Both the position numbers and the translations under genes were made by a program. The notes beneath the pieces were generated by a model that made no database searches, was not told the DNA's origin, and was given only the letters and a program-made list of their open reading frames with translations. A stretch of DNA of 15,976 bases from JBGPJM01 sp041485385 (GTDB lineage: Bacteria > Planctomycetota > Phycisphaerae > Phycisphaerales > UBA1924), in the NCBI GenBank assembly GCA_041485385.1, contig JBGPJM010000103.1, forward strand, positions 1 through 15,976, given 5' to 3'. The stretch's first letter is position 1; each line of letters starts with the position of its first letter. Shown piece by piece: positions 1 to 7,277 of this stretch.

Positions 1-114
1 ATCAGCTATGTGCGCCAGGCCTGCGAGATCGCTCTCGACGAGGGATTGCTGCCGCATACCAATGCCGGGCTGATGACGGGCGACGAAATGGCTCGGCTCA
101 AACCGGTGAATTAG
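1..114 (+). pseudogene. cofG: 3' -truncated CofG-like radical SAM fragment (enters from left edge)
   Basis: The first reading frame is open from base 1 and gives 37 residues ending in ...GLLPHTNAGLM...MARLKPVN before a TAG stop. The GLLPHTN(A/P)G...L(K/R)xV segment is characteristic of CofG, the radical SAM half of FO synthase, which makes the deazaflavin precursor of coenzyme F420. In that family the chain continues with an (A/S)SMGLMLE-type motif and well over 100 further residues. Here it stops exactly before that motif, so the gene has lost its 3' end. The stop lies at the same point where a minus-strand gene is also cut, which suggests a rearrangement or an assembly join. The assignment is from a short stretch; another CofG/CofH/MqnC-type radical SAM protein is possible but less like the motif. 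Confidence 0.6.
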
Positions 115-365
115 TTGAGCAGGGCCAGGAAGTTGTCGGCGCCGGTCTGGCTCTGGACCTCCTCGGCGATGATCGCGTCGGGGGTCATGGAGCGGCCCTG
201 GAAGCCGGTGAAGATCGCGGTCTGGAAGTCGCTCACGCGCCCGCTGCTGTAGGCGGTGATGTTCCACTGCGTCACGCGCAGCTGGGCGGAGGCCACGGGG
301 GCGACCAGGAGGGGCGCGCAGCACGCCGCGGCGAGGACGAGCGGTGTCCGATGGTGGCAACTCAC
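111..365 (-). pseudogene. N-terminal fragment of a secreted endonuclease/exonuclease/phosphatase-like protein
   Basis: Read from a GTG at 365, the minus strand encodes about 84 residues. A short basic start and hydrophobic stretch end in APVASA|Q, a good signal peptide. Then comes LRVTQWNIT..., which resembles the first strand of the endonuclease/exonuclease/phosphatase (DNase I-like) fold, where the Asn is a metal-site residue. Family members run to 250 residues or more, but this frame stops at 111-113, so only the N-terminus remains. The stop is created at the junction with the CofG-like fragment. An upstream ATG at 470 was not chosen because it overlaps argG and would bury the signal peptide behind about 35 unlikely residues. 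The start has no convincing ribosome binding site. Family assignment is moderate; truncation is clear if the family is right. Confidence 0.5.
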
Positions 366-438
366 TGGGCGATTTTCCCGGGAGGTGTGGGGTGAACGGG
401 CCCCGGGGCTTTGAACTGCGCAGGCCCGGGCCGAGCCG

Positions 439-444
439 TATAGT
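439..444 (+). promoter_or_regulatory. Possible -10 element of argG, nearly leaderless transcript
   Basis: The hexamer TATAGT matches the sigma-70 -10 consensus at 5 of 6 positions and ends 9 nt before the argG ATG. A transcript starting 6-8 nt after it would have almost no leader, which fits the absence of a Shine-Dalgarno sequence there. A TTGAAC at 411-416 looks like a -35 box but is 22 nt away, longer than the usual 17, so the match is weak. Confidence 0.3.
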
Positions 445-453
445 AGCGGACCT

Positions 454-1680
454 ATGGGCAAAGACGTCACGAAAAGCCCGCGGAAGATCGTGCTCGCCTA
501 CTCCGGCGGGCTCGACACCTCGGTGATCCTCCCCTGGTTGAAGGACCGATATCCGGGCGTGAAGCTGGTCGCGTACGCGGCGGATCTGGGGCAGGGGGCC
601 GGCGAGCTGGAGGGGATCGAGAAGAAGGCCAGGGACTCCGGGGCCGACGAGGTGATCGTCGAGGACCTGCGGCGTGAGTTCGCCGAGCAGTACTGCTTCC
701 CGATGCTGCGGGCGCACGCGGTGTACGAGCAGGACTACCTGCTGGGGACGTCGATCGCGCGCCCGCTGATCGCCAAGGGGCAGGTCGCCGCGGCGAGGAA
801 GACGGGGGCCGACGCGGTGTCGCACGGCGCCACGGGGAAGGGGAACGACCAGGTGCGGTTCGAGCTGACGTACATGGCGCTGGCGCCGGATCTGCAGATC
901 ATCGCGCCGTGGAAGGACCCGAGCTTCGAGCTGACCAGCCGCGAGGCCGCGGTGGACTACGCGAACAGGAAGAAGATCCCGATCGTGCAGAGCAAGAAGA
1001 AGATCTACTCGCGGGACCGGAACCTGTGGCACTGCTCGCACGAGGGGGCGGAGATCGAGCACCCGGACCAGCGCGTGGGGGACGACGTGTGGCTGATGTC
1101 CGAGCCGCTTTCGGAGGCGCCGGATGACCCGCAGACGATCACGCTCCGCTTCGAGGGGGGCAACCCGGTGGCGCTGGGGGATGAGCGGATGCGGGGCGAG
1201 GAGTTGATCGCGGCCCTGAACGACCTGGGGGGCCGGCACGCCGTCGGCCAGATCGTGATGGTCGAGAACCGGCTGGTGGGGATGAAGTCGCGCGGCGCCT
1301 ACGAGACGCCGGGGGGGACGATCCTGTACGCGGCCCACAAGGCCATCGAGCAGCTCTGCCTGGAGCGGGACACGCTGCACTTCAAGCAGCTTGCGGCGCT
1401 GCGGTACGCCGAGATGGTGTACTACGGGCAGTGGTTCCACCCGCTGCGCGAGGCGCTGCAGGCGTTCGTGGACAACACGCAGCGGCACGTCACCGGCACC
1501 GCGACGATCGAGCTGTTCAAGGGGCACGCCCGGGCGGTGAGCGCCACGAGCGATCGGTCGCTGTACGACCCGAAGCTGGCGTCGTTCGCGATGGAGGGGT
1601 ACGACGTGACGGCCGCCCGGGGCTTCATTGACCTGTTCGGACTGCCGATGAAGGTGGCCGCGCTCCGTGGCGAGCGGTAG
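454..1680 (+). CDS. argG: Argininosuccinate synthase
   Basis: This cytoplasmic enzyme joins citrulline and aspartate with ATP to form argininosuccinate, the penultimate step of arginine synthesis. The 408-residue protein has the usual family length of about 400. The N-type ATP pyrophosphatase P-loop SGGLDTS lies at residues 17-23, the substrate-binding segment GATGKGNDQVRFE near 123-135, and the family block MVENRLVGMKSRGAYETPGG near 269-288. The ATG at 454 places the P-loop at the expected distance from the N-terminus. It has no clear ribosome binding site but a -10-like hexamer lies just upstream. The next gene starts about 31 nt downstream on the same strand, so co-transcription is plausible, although the products are not functionally linked. 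No missing motif was noticed. Confidence 0.97.
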   Translation: MGKDVTKSPRKIVLAYSGGLDTSVILPWLKDRYPGVKLVAYAADLGQGAGELEGIEKKARDSGADEVIVEDLRREFAEQYCFPMLRAHAVYEQDYLLGTSIARPLIAKGQVAAARKTGADAVSHGATGKGNDQVRFELTYMALAPDLQIIAPWKDPSFELTSREAAVDYANRKKIPIVQSKKKIYSRDRNLWHCSHEGAEIEHPDQRVGDDVWLMSEPLSEAPDDPQTITLRFEGGNPVALGDERMRGEELIAALNDLGGRHAVGQIVMVENRLVGMKSRGAYETPGGTILYAAHKAIEQLCLERDTLHFKQLAALRYAEMVYYGQWFHPLREALQAFVDNTQRHVTGTATIELFKGHARAVSATSDRSLYDPKLASFAMEGYDVTAARGFIDLFGLPMKVAALRGER

Positions 1681-1711
1681 ACCTGGGAGAGAGGGGCGGA
1701 GCCCGCTGCCT

Positions 1712-4396
1712 ATGGACGGTGTGTCGCCGCCAGCACAGGAAACCCCGGATGCGCTCGTCGCGCCGCTGGCCGGCGCGCTGGCGCCCTTGGCGGAGCTGGC
1801 GTACAACCTGTGGTGGACGTGGAACCGGCGCGCGCGAGCGCTGTTCGAGGGGATCGACCCGGCGCTGTGGGCGGGGTCGGGGCACAACCCGGTGAAGATG
1901 CTGCTGGGGCTGGGGTCGCAGAGGACGGCGCGCCTGGCGGGGGATCGGGAGTTCATGGCGCGCCTGCGCGAAGTGCACGCGGAGATGCAGGCGGATCTTC
2001 GCGCGCCGGCCTGGTACTCCCGGAGCGCCGGCGAGCCCGGGGAGACACGCCCCGACGAGTCGCGCCGGGCGTTCAAGGCGGCGTACTTCTGCGCCGAGTT
2101 CGGCCTGGCCGAGTGCATGCAGAGCTACTCGGGCGGGCTGGGGCTGCTGGCGGGGGATCATCTGAAGTCGGCGTCTTGCCTGGGGCTGCCGCTGGTCGCG
2201 GTGGGCCTGCTGTACAAGCACGGGTACTTCCACCAGGCCCTCGACGACGAGGGCCGGCAGGAGGAGCTGTACCCGCCGCTGAAGGCGGCGCAGCAGCCGA
2301 TCCGCCGGGTGATCGACCCGGCGACGCGCACGCAGCGCCGCGTAAGCGTTGATCTGCCGGGGCGGCGCGTGCACATCGCCATCTGGAGGATCGACGTGGG
2401 GCGCGTGCCGCTGTACCTCTTGGACACCGACGTCACGGACAACGACCCGCGCGACCGCGACATCACGCGGAACCTGTACCTGGGGGACCACGACACGCGG
2501 ATCCGCCAGGAGATCATCCTGGGGATCGGCGGCGTGCGCGCCCTGGCGGCGATGGGCGAGGACCCCACGGTCTGCCATATGAACGAGGGGCACTCGGCCT
2601 TCCTGGCGCTGGAGCGCACGCGGCGCGTGCGCGAGGCGCTGGGCGTGAGCTTCGACCAGGCGCGCGAGGCGACGGCCGCGGGGCACATCTTCACCACGCA
2701 CACGCCCGTGCCGGCGGGGATTGACCGCTTCGCGCCGTCGCTGGTGTCGCACTACTTCTCGGGCTACCACGCGTCGCTGGGCCTGGATCTGGAGGGGTTC
2801 CTGGCGCTGGGGCGTGAGAACGTCGCCGACCCGAGCGAGTCGTTCTCGATGGCGGTGCTGGCGATCCGCACCTCGCGCTGGTGCAACGGCGTGTCGCGCC
2901 TGCACGGGAAGGTGTCGCGCGGGATGTGGCGGAACATCTGGCCCGGCACGCCGCAGGAGGATGTCCCCATCGGCCACGTCACCAACGGCGTGCTGACGCC
3001 GGGGTGGGTGGGCCCGCGCATCGCGGAACTCCTGACGGGGGCGATGGGGGACGCGTGGCGATCCTGGCCGCAGGACGCGGCGGCCTGGGACCGGATCGGC
3101 TCGATCCCCGACGGGGCGCTGTGGGAGGCGCGCCGGGCGGCCCGGCTCGACCTGATCGAATGGTGCCGCGGCCCCGCGCGCGACCGCCTCTCGCCGGGCC
3201 CGGACGAACCCGGCGCCGCGCTGGCCCCGGGTGCCGGCGTCGCGGTGACCGACGTGCTGGACCCGTCGGTGCTCACCATCGGCTTTGCGCGTCGTTTCGC
3301 GGCCTACAAGCGGGGCACTCTCCTGCTCCGCAACCCGGAGCGACTGCTGGCCCTGCTCCGCTCGCCTACGCCGGTGCAGGTGATCATGTCCGGCAAGGCC
3401 CACCCGGGGGACAGCGGTGGCAAGCTGCTGATCAAGGACATCGTGCAGTTCGCGCGCACCCACCGCGTGCAGGACCGGCTGGTGTTCATCGAGGATTACG
3501 ACATCGAGGTCGCCCGCCGGATGGTGCAGGGGTGCGACATCTGGCTCAACACGCCCATCCGCGGGCTGGAGGCATCGGGGACATCGGGGATGAAGGCCGC
3601 GGCGAACGGGGTGATCAACGTCTCGACGCTCGACGGCTGGTGGGACGAGGCGTTCGCGCCCGACGTGGGGTACCACATCGAGAGCATCGGCACGTTCGAC
3701 CACGATCTGCCCAACGAGCAGCGCGAGCACTTCGAGAGCGACGCGCTGTACCGGCTCCTGGAGCACCAGCTGGTGCCGGAGTTCTACGAGCGGGACGGCG
3801 GGGAGGGCACGGGGGAGGCGGGGGGAGGGGGGGTGCCGCGCAAGTGGGTGGCGCGGATGAAGCGGTGCATCCGCGAGCTGGCCCCGCGGTTCAGCACGCA
3901 CCGGATGGTGGCGGAGTACGCGCAGAAGTTCTACTTCCCGGCGCACGATGCGCACGTGCGCCTCGCGGCCGACGGGCTGGCCGGGGCCCGGGCCCTGTCG
4001 GACCACCTCGACCGCTACCGGGCGAACTGGTCGCGCGTCCGCGTTATCGGCGTGCAGAGCGAGCCCTCGCATGGGCGGACGGTGTACGACGTCTCCGCGG
4101 TGGTCGAGCTCGAAGGCATGGAGCACGGGGAGGTGGCGGTGCAGCTTCGCCACGGCCAGCTCGACGCGCAGGGTGAGCTCGTGCAGTCGCAGACGATCGC
4201 GATGGCCCACGAGAAGGATCTGCACAACGGCGCGCACCGGTTCGTGGTGCGGTTCGCCCCGTCGCGCTCGCCGCGGGCGGCGTGGGTGGTGCGCGTGCTG
4301 CCGGGCGACCCGGCCCTGATCGGCCCGTTCATCCCCGGGCTGATCGTTTCCAGCACCATCCAGCGGGCCGAGGCCCACGTGCACGAGCATGAATGA
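1712..4396 (+). CDS. glgP: Alpha-glucan (glycogen/maltodextrin) phosphorylase, GT35
   Basis: The enzyme releases glucose 1-phosphate from alpha-1,4-glucans using pyridoxal phosphate. With the ATG at 1712 it has 894 residues. It starts with a DUF3417-type N-terminal domain (LAYNLWWTWN, near residue 30), then the block YFCAEFGL...YSGGLGLLAGDHLK near 127-151. NEGHSAFLALER, THTPVPAG and GFARRFAAYKR follow in family order. EASGTSGMKAAANG carries the expected PLP lysine at K628. This is the bacterial/archaeal clade with the DUF3417 head, not the E. coli MalP/GlgP type. A GTG at 1667 would overlap argG and add an unconserved leader, so it was rejected. A Gly/Glu-rich low-complexity loop lies near residues 694-708. 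The stop overlaps the next gene's start, so the two are probably translationally coupled. Confidence 0.93.
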   Translation: MDGVSPPAQETPDALVAPLAGALAPLAELAYNLWWTWNRRARALFEGIDPALWAGSGHNPVKMLLGLGSQRTARLAGDREFMARLREVHAEMQADLRAPAWYSRSAGEPGETRPDESRRAFKAAYFCAEFGLAECMQSYSGGLGLLAGDHLKSASCLGLPLVAVGLLYKHGYFHQALDDEGRQEELYPPLKAAQQPIRRVIDPATRTQRRVSVDLPGRRVHIAIWRIDVGRVPLYLLDTDVTDNDPRDRDITRNLYLGDHDTRIRQEIILGIGGVRALAAMGEDPTVCHMNEGHSAFLALERTRRVREALGVSFDQAREATAAGHIFTTHTPVPAGIDRFAPSLVSHYFSGYHASLGLDLEGFLALGRENVADPSESFSMAVLAIRTSRWCNGVSRLHGKVSRGMWRNIWPGTPQEDVPIGHVTNGVLTPGWVGPRIAELLTGAMGDAWRSWPQDAAAWDRIGSIPDGALWEARRAARLDLIEWCRGPARDRLSPGPDEPGAALAPGAGVAVTDVLDPSVLTIGFARRFAAYKRGTLLLRNPERLLALLRSPTPVQVIMSGKAHPGDSGGKLLIKDIVQFARTHRVQDRLVFIEDYDIEVARRMVQGCDIWLNTPIRGLEASGTSGMKAAANGVINVSTLDGWWDEAFAPDVGYHIESIGTFDHDLPNEQREHFESDALYRLLEHQLVPEFYERDGGEGTGEAGGGGVPRKWVARMKRCIRELAPRFSTHRMVAEYAQKFYFPAHDAHVRLAADGLAGARALSDHLDRYRANWSRVRVIGVQSEPSHGRTVYDVSAVVELEGMEHGEVAVQLRHGQLDAQGELVQSQTIAMAHEKDLHNGAHRFVVRFAPSRSPRAAWVVRVLPGDPALIGPFIPGLIVSSTIQRAEAHVHEHE
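3792..3833 (+). other. G-run cluster with G-quadruplex potential inside glgP
   Basis: Within 42 nt there are six runs of 3, 4, 3, 5, 6 and 7 guanines, separated by 1-5 nt. This exceeds the usual four-run rule for a G-quadruplex. The guanines are on the coding strand, so the mRNA carries them too. The stretch encodes a Gly/Glu low-complexity loop that is not part of the conserved phosphorylase core. Confidence 0.5.
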
Positions 4397-5213
4397 GATC
4401 GCGGTGGCATTCCTGGGCGACGTGGTCGGCTCGGTCGGCCGGCGCGCCGTGGCCCACGCGGTGCCGGTGCTGCGCGAGCGCTACTCGGCGCGCCTGGTGA
4501 TCGTGAACGGCGAGAACGCGCGCCAGGGCTCGGGGATCACCCCCGACAACGCCCGCGAGCTGTTCCGCTCGGGCGCCAGCGCCATCACGCTGGGCGACCA
4601 CGCCTTCAAGGACCGCGCGATCATCCCGCTGCTGGAGGACCCGGGCGAGCCGATCTGCCGCCCGGCCAACCTCGCCCTGGGCGCCCCCGGCAAGCGGATG
4701 GTCAGGATGGACATCCCCGGCCTGCCGCCCGTCTACGTCTTCACCGTCCTGGGGCGGATGTTCATGCCGCTCCCCAGCGACAACCCCTTCGAGGCCGTCG
4801 ACCGCGAGATGAACGCGATCCGCGACCCGGCCGCGGCGGTGATCGTCGAGGTGCACGCCGAGGCCACCAGCGAGAAGCAGGCCCTGGCGTGGCACTGCCT
4901 GGAGAAGTGGACCAGCCCGGATCGCCCGCGGATCGTGGCGGTCGTGGGGACGCACACGCACGTGCAGACCGCCGACGCCCGGATCCTCGAGCACTCGCTG
5001 GCCGCGATGACCGACGTGGGGATGTCGGGCCCGCACCGGGGGGTGATCGGACGCTCGGCGGAGGCGACGGTGAAGGCGATGTCCACGCAGGCCCCGGTGC
5101 CGCTGGACGTGGCGACGGAGGACGTGCGGGCGTGCGGGTGCGTGGTGCGGTTCGACGCCGAGACCCGCCGGGCGATCGGGATCGAGGCGGTGGATATCGC
5201 GGTGCGCGAGTAG
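4389..5213 (+). CDS. YmdB-like metallophosphoesterase (TIGR00282 type)
   Basis: The 274-residue protein matches the YmdB/TIGR00282 family of calcineurin-like metallophosphoesterases. Bacillus YmdB hydrolyses 2',3'-cyclic nucleotides and affects sporulation and biofilm choice; the substrate here is unknown. The motifs run in order: GDVVG with D11, NGEN at 40-43, GDHAF at 69-73, HAEATSEK starting at H156, GTHTHVQTADARIL with H189 and H191, and TDVGMSGP. The third motif is GNH in Bacillus-type members, with Asn as a metal ligand; here it is GDH. The ATG overlaps the last 8 nt of the phosphorylase gene, which indicates coupled translation. There is no signal peptide, so the product is cytoplasmic. 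Confidence 0.88.
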   Translation: MNEIAVAFLGDVVGSVGRRAVAHAVPVLRERYSARLVIVNGENARQGSGITPDNARELFRSGASAITLGDHAFKDRAIIPLLEDPGEPICRPANLALGAPGKRMVRMDIPGLPPVYVFTVLGRMFMPLPSDNPFEAVDREMNAIRDPAAAVIVEVHAEATSEKQALAWHCLEKWTSPDRPRIVAVVGTHTHVQTADARILEHSLAAMTDVGMSGPHRGVIGRSAEATVKAMSTQAPVPLDVATEDVRACGCVVRFDAETRRAIGIEAVDIAVRE

Positions 5214-5238
5214 ACTGACGACTGACGACGCCCGGAAG

Positions 5239-5380
5239 ACCGTCCACAGAGATCACCGAGGCAGCACAGGGAACACAGAGGGGAAACAGTCCAGAGAGTT
5301 TCGGATTCAATCCTTTCCAACCAAGAGCCTGTGTCTTTCTCTGTGCCCTCTGTGCAATCTCTGTGATCTCTGTGGACGGT
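5239..5380. repeat. Inverted-repeat element built from CACAGAG heptamers
   Basis: A perfect 17-bp inverted repeat pairs 5240-5256 with 5363-5379 (CCGTCCACAGAGATCAC and its complement). Inside the arms the heptamer CACAGAG or a one-base variant starts at 5245, 5254, 5265 and 5274. Its complement CTCTGTG starts at 5339, 5348, 5359 and 5368. Spacings are 9, 11 and 9 nt in both arms, so they are mirror images with roughly helical-turn periodicity. The unpaired centre is 5281-5338. The element fills most of the gap between the metallophosphoesterase and the ACMS decarboxylase genes. It could be a dispersed intergenic repeat, an RNA hairpin or a protein-binding array. No T-tract follows it, so it is not a standard terminator. 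Confidence 0.85.
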
Positions 5381-5409
5381 TTTCGGGGTGTCGCCGAATC
5401 GGAATCGCC

Positions 5410-6495
5410 GTGAAGATCGATCTCCACACCCACATCCTCCCCGAGCGCTGGCCCGACCTGCGCGAGCGGTACGGGTACGGCGGGTGGGTCGCTCTCGAGC
5501 ACCATAAACCCTGCTGCGCCCGGATGATGATCGACGGCAAGGCCTTCCGCGAGATCGAATCCAACTGCTGGGACCCGCGCGTGCGGCTCGACGAGATGGG
5601 GCGGCTGATGGGGCTGCAAAGCGTGCAGGTGCTCTCGACGGTGCCGGTGATGTTCTCGTACTGGGCCAAGCCCGCCGATGCCCTGGACCTGGCGCGCCTG
5701 CTCAACGACCACATCGCCTCGGTGGTCCAGGATTTCCCCGACCGGTTCATCGGCCTGGGCACGATCCCCATGCAGGACCCCGACCTGGCGGTGAAGGAGC
5801 TGGAGAGGTGCGTGCTTGCTGCCGGGCGCGGCGGACTGGGGATGCCCGGCGTCCAGATCGGCACGAACGTCAACGGCAGGAACCTGGACGACCCCGGCGT
5901 CTTCGCCGTGCTGCAGGCGGCCGAGTCGCTGGGCGCGTGCGTGTTCGTGCACCCCTGGGAGATGCTCGGGCGCGACGGCGACGGTGGCTGGGGTCGCCTC
6001 GCCTCGTACTGGATGGCGTGGCTGGTGGGGATGCCGGCCGAGACGTGCATCGCGATCTGCTCGGTGTTGATGGGGGGCGTGCTGGACCGCCTGCCGCGGC
6101 TGAAGATCTGCTTCGCGCACGGCGGCGGGAGCTTCCCGGGAACGATCGGCCGGATCCAGCACGGGTTCGAGTCGCGAAAGGATCTGTGCGGGGTGAATAC
6201 GGCAACCCCGCCGCGGGCGTTCCTGCGGCAGGCCGACGGCACGCCGGCGCGGTTCTACGTGGATTCGCTCGTGCACGACCCGGACGTGCTGCGGCACCTC
6301 ATCGGGCTGATGGGCGCCGAGCGGGTGGCGCTGGGGAGCGATTACCCGTTCCCGCTGGGGGAAGAAACGCCGGGAGCGATGATCGAGGCGATGGGGGATC
6401 TGAGTGATGGAGTGAAGGGGAGGCTGCTGGGGGGGACGGCGGTGGAGTTCCTGGGCGCGCAGGTGCGCTCCAAGCTGGCGCCGGCGTCCGCGTGA
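5410..6495 (+). CDS. nbaD: 2-Amino-3-carboxymuconate 6-semialdehyde decarboxylase (ACMSD)
   Basis: The enzyme decarboxylates ACMS to 2-aminomuconate 6-semialdehyde, diverting the kynurenine pathway from quinolinate/NAD towards catabolism. It is an amidohydrolase-fold TIM-barrel metalloenzyme of 361 residues, slightly longer than the usual 330-340. The zinc-site motif HTH is at 6-8. Other expected residues are H181 in FVHPWEM, H237 in FAHGGG and D311 in LGSDYPFPLGE. NCWDPRVRLDEM near 53-64 is an ACMSD signature. The GTG start at 5410 is chosen because HTH must lie next to the N-terminus; no clear ribosome binding site is visible. It heads the plus-strand kynurenine cluster, 196 nt after the metallophosphoesterase gene with the inverted-repeat element between them. 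Confidence 0.93.
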   Translation: MKIDLHTHILPERWPDLRERYGYGGWVALEHHKPCCARMMIDGKAFREIESNCWDPRVRLDEMGRLMGLQSVQVLSTVPVMFSYWAKPADALDLARLLNDHIASVVQDFPDRFIGLGTIPMQDPDLAVKELERCVLAAGRGGLGMPGVQIGTNVNGRNLDDPGVFAVLQAAESLGACVFVHPWEMLGRDGDGGWGRLASYWMAWLVGMPAETCIAICSVLMGGVLDRLPRLKICFAHGGGSFPGTIGRIQHGFESRKDLCGVNTATPPRAFLRQADGTPARFYVDSLVHDPDVLRHLIGLMGAERVALGSDYPFPLGEETPGAMIEAMGDLSDGVKGRLLGGTAVEFLGAQVRSKLAPASA

Positions 6496-6559
6496 AACCG
6501 CACGGGTCCAGAGCGGTTCTGATCGATCGGTGGATTCGCGCTCCGTTTGCGGGGAAGTC

Positions 6560-7270
6560 ATGGACCTGCGCTGGAAGAGAATCCTCTGGCTCCAAGTCGG
6601 CGGCGCAGCCATCAATCTCCTCGCCGCGTGGGCCATCGTCGTCTGCATCCATAACACGGGTCCGCACTGGCAGACTGCTGCGAGTGGCTGGCCGCACCCT
6701 GTCAGCGCCGATTGGCCGCCCGCTACGCACGTCAACACCGGACCGGGCGCATTCGGTTTCCGCAACAGGAGCACCGTCGGCATTCGCCGGGGCACAGCCT
6801 CCGGTCCCGAGGCGGCCGAAATTGCGGTAATCAACCAGTTCGCCGCCGGCTGGCCGGTGCCGTGCTGGCGCTGGGAGGTGTGGCTGCGATGGGAGGAGTC
6901 ACCAAGGATAAGCCCACGGAAGGAGTCGAGCGCGGGTATTCCGACACCGTCGATCTGGCAGAACGGCATCGATCCGCCGGACGAAATCTTTCATTTCAGC
7001 CGGTACGGCTGGAAGCGCCTCCCACTGCACCCCGGGCCGCTCGGCTTTGCCGTCAACACCGTCTTCCATGCGGCGGTTCTCTGGTGCGTCGTGCTCCTCG
7101 CGATCGCAGCCCGGCGCGCTATCCGCCGCCGAATGCTCCGCCACCGTTTCGGCCTATGCCCTGCGTGCCGTTACCCCATCGGTGTCTCCGCCATCTGCCC
7201 GGAGTGCGGCCAACCCGTGCAACCGGCCGCGTCAGCCGTCGCGTGCAAGTCTCCCTCCGCCGAGCCATAA
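6560..7270 (+). CDS. Membrane protein with C-terminal zinc ribbon, unknown function
   Basis: I do not recognise a function. The 236-residue product has an N-terminal hydrophobic helix near residues 9-28 and a polar middle of about 125 residues. A second membrane helix spans about 159-185, followed by a run of arginines. A zinc ribbon closes it, with cysteines at 200, 203, 213 and 216 (CPAC...CPEC). The order of helix, soluble domain, LPLxPxxxGFAxNTxFxAxxLW-like helix, Arg run and zinc ribbon is a layout I associate with uncharacterised planctomycete proteins. The ATG at 6560 is preferred to a GTG at 6530 because it has GGGGAAG just upstream and starts directly before the helix. Codon third positions are visibly less GC-rich than in neighbours. 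It lies between two kynurenine genes, but nothing shows a role in the pathway. Confidence 0.7.
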   Translation: MDLRWKRILWLQVGGAAINLLAAWAIVVCIHNTGPHWQTAASGWPHPVSADWPPATHVNTGPGAFGFRNRSTVGIRRGTASGPEAAEIAVINQFAAGWPVPCWRWEVWLRWEESPRISPRKESSAGIPTPSIWQNGIDPPDEIFHFSRYGWKRLPLHPGPLGFAVNTVFHAAVLWCVVLLAIAARRAIRRRMLRHRFGLCPACRYPIGVSAICPECGQPVQPAASAVACKSPSAEP

Positions 7271-7271
7271 T
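7266..7271 (+). promoter_or_regulatory. Possible -10 element of kynU, leaderless transcript
   Basis: CATAAT matches the sigma-70 -10 consensus at 5 of 6 positions and ends exactly 6 nt before the kynureninase ATG, so a standard start point would fall on the A of the ATG. No ribosome binding site precedes that ATG, which fits leaderless translation. The -35 region (GTGCAA, 7243-7248) is poor. The hexamer overlaps the stop codon of the upstream gene. Confidence 0.3.
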
Positions 7272-7277
7272 CCCCGC

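Noticed and set aside
115..453. A further complete gene in the left 339 nt before argG
   Set aside because: Only the truncated nuclease-like fragment has a signal peptide and family resemblance; the small plus-strand frame at 344-526 runs into argG and has no features.
1625..4390. A 921-residue open frame on the minus strand opposite the phosphorylase gene
   Set aside because: Its translation is Arg/His/Pro-rich with no recognisable domain, and it is the mirror of a well-conserved gene. Such frames are expected at this GC content.
5239..5380. Reading the CACAGAG units as a CRISPR array
   Set aside because: The units are only 7 nt, the spacers are 2-4 nt, and the units lie in two opposite orientations; no cas gene is nearby.
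6496..6518. A terminator after ACMSD (AACCGC at 6496-6501 pairing with GCGGTT at 6513-6518)
   Set aside because: The stem is only 6 bp with an 11-nt loop and no T-tract follows.
4762..6969. A 735-residue minus-strand open frame across ACMSD and its neighbours
   Set aside because: It runs through the conserved decarboxylase gene and the inverted-repeat element with low-complexity, Arg/Ser/Pro-rich sequence and no domain, so it is a shadow frame.
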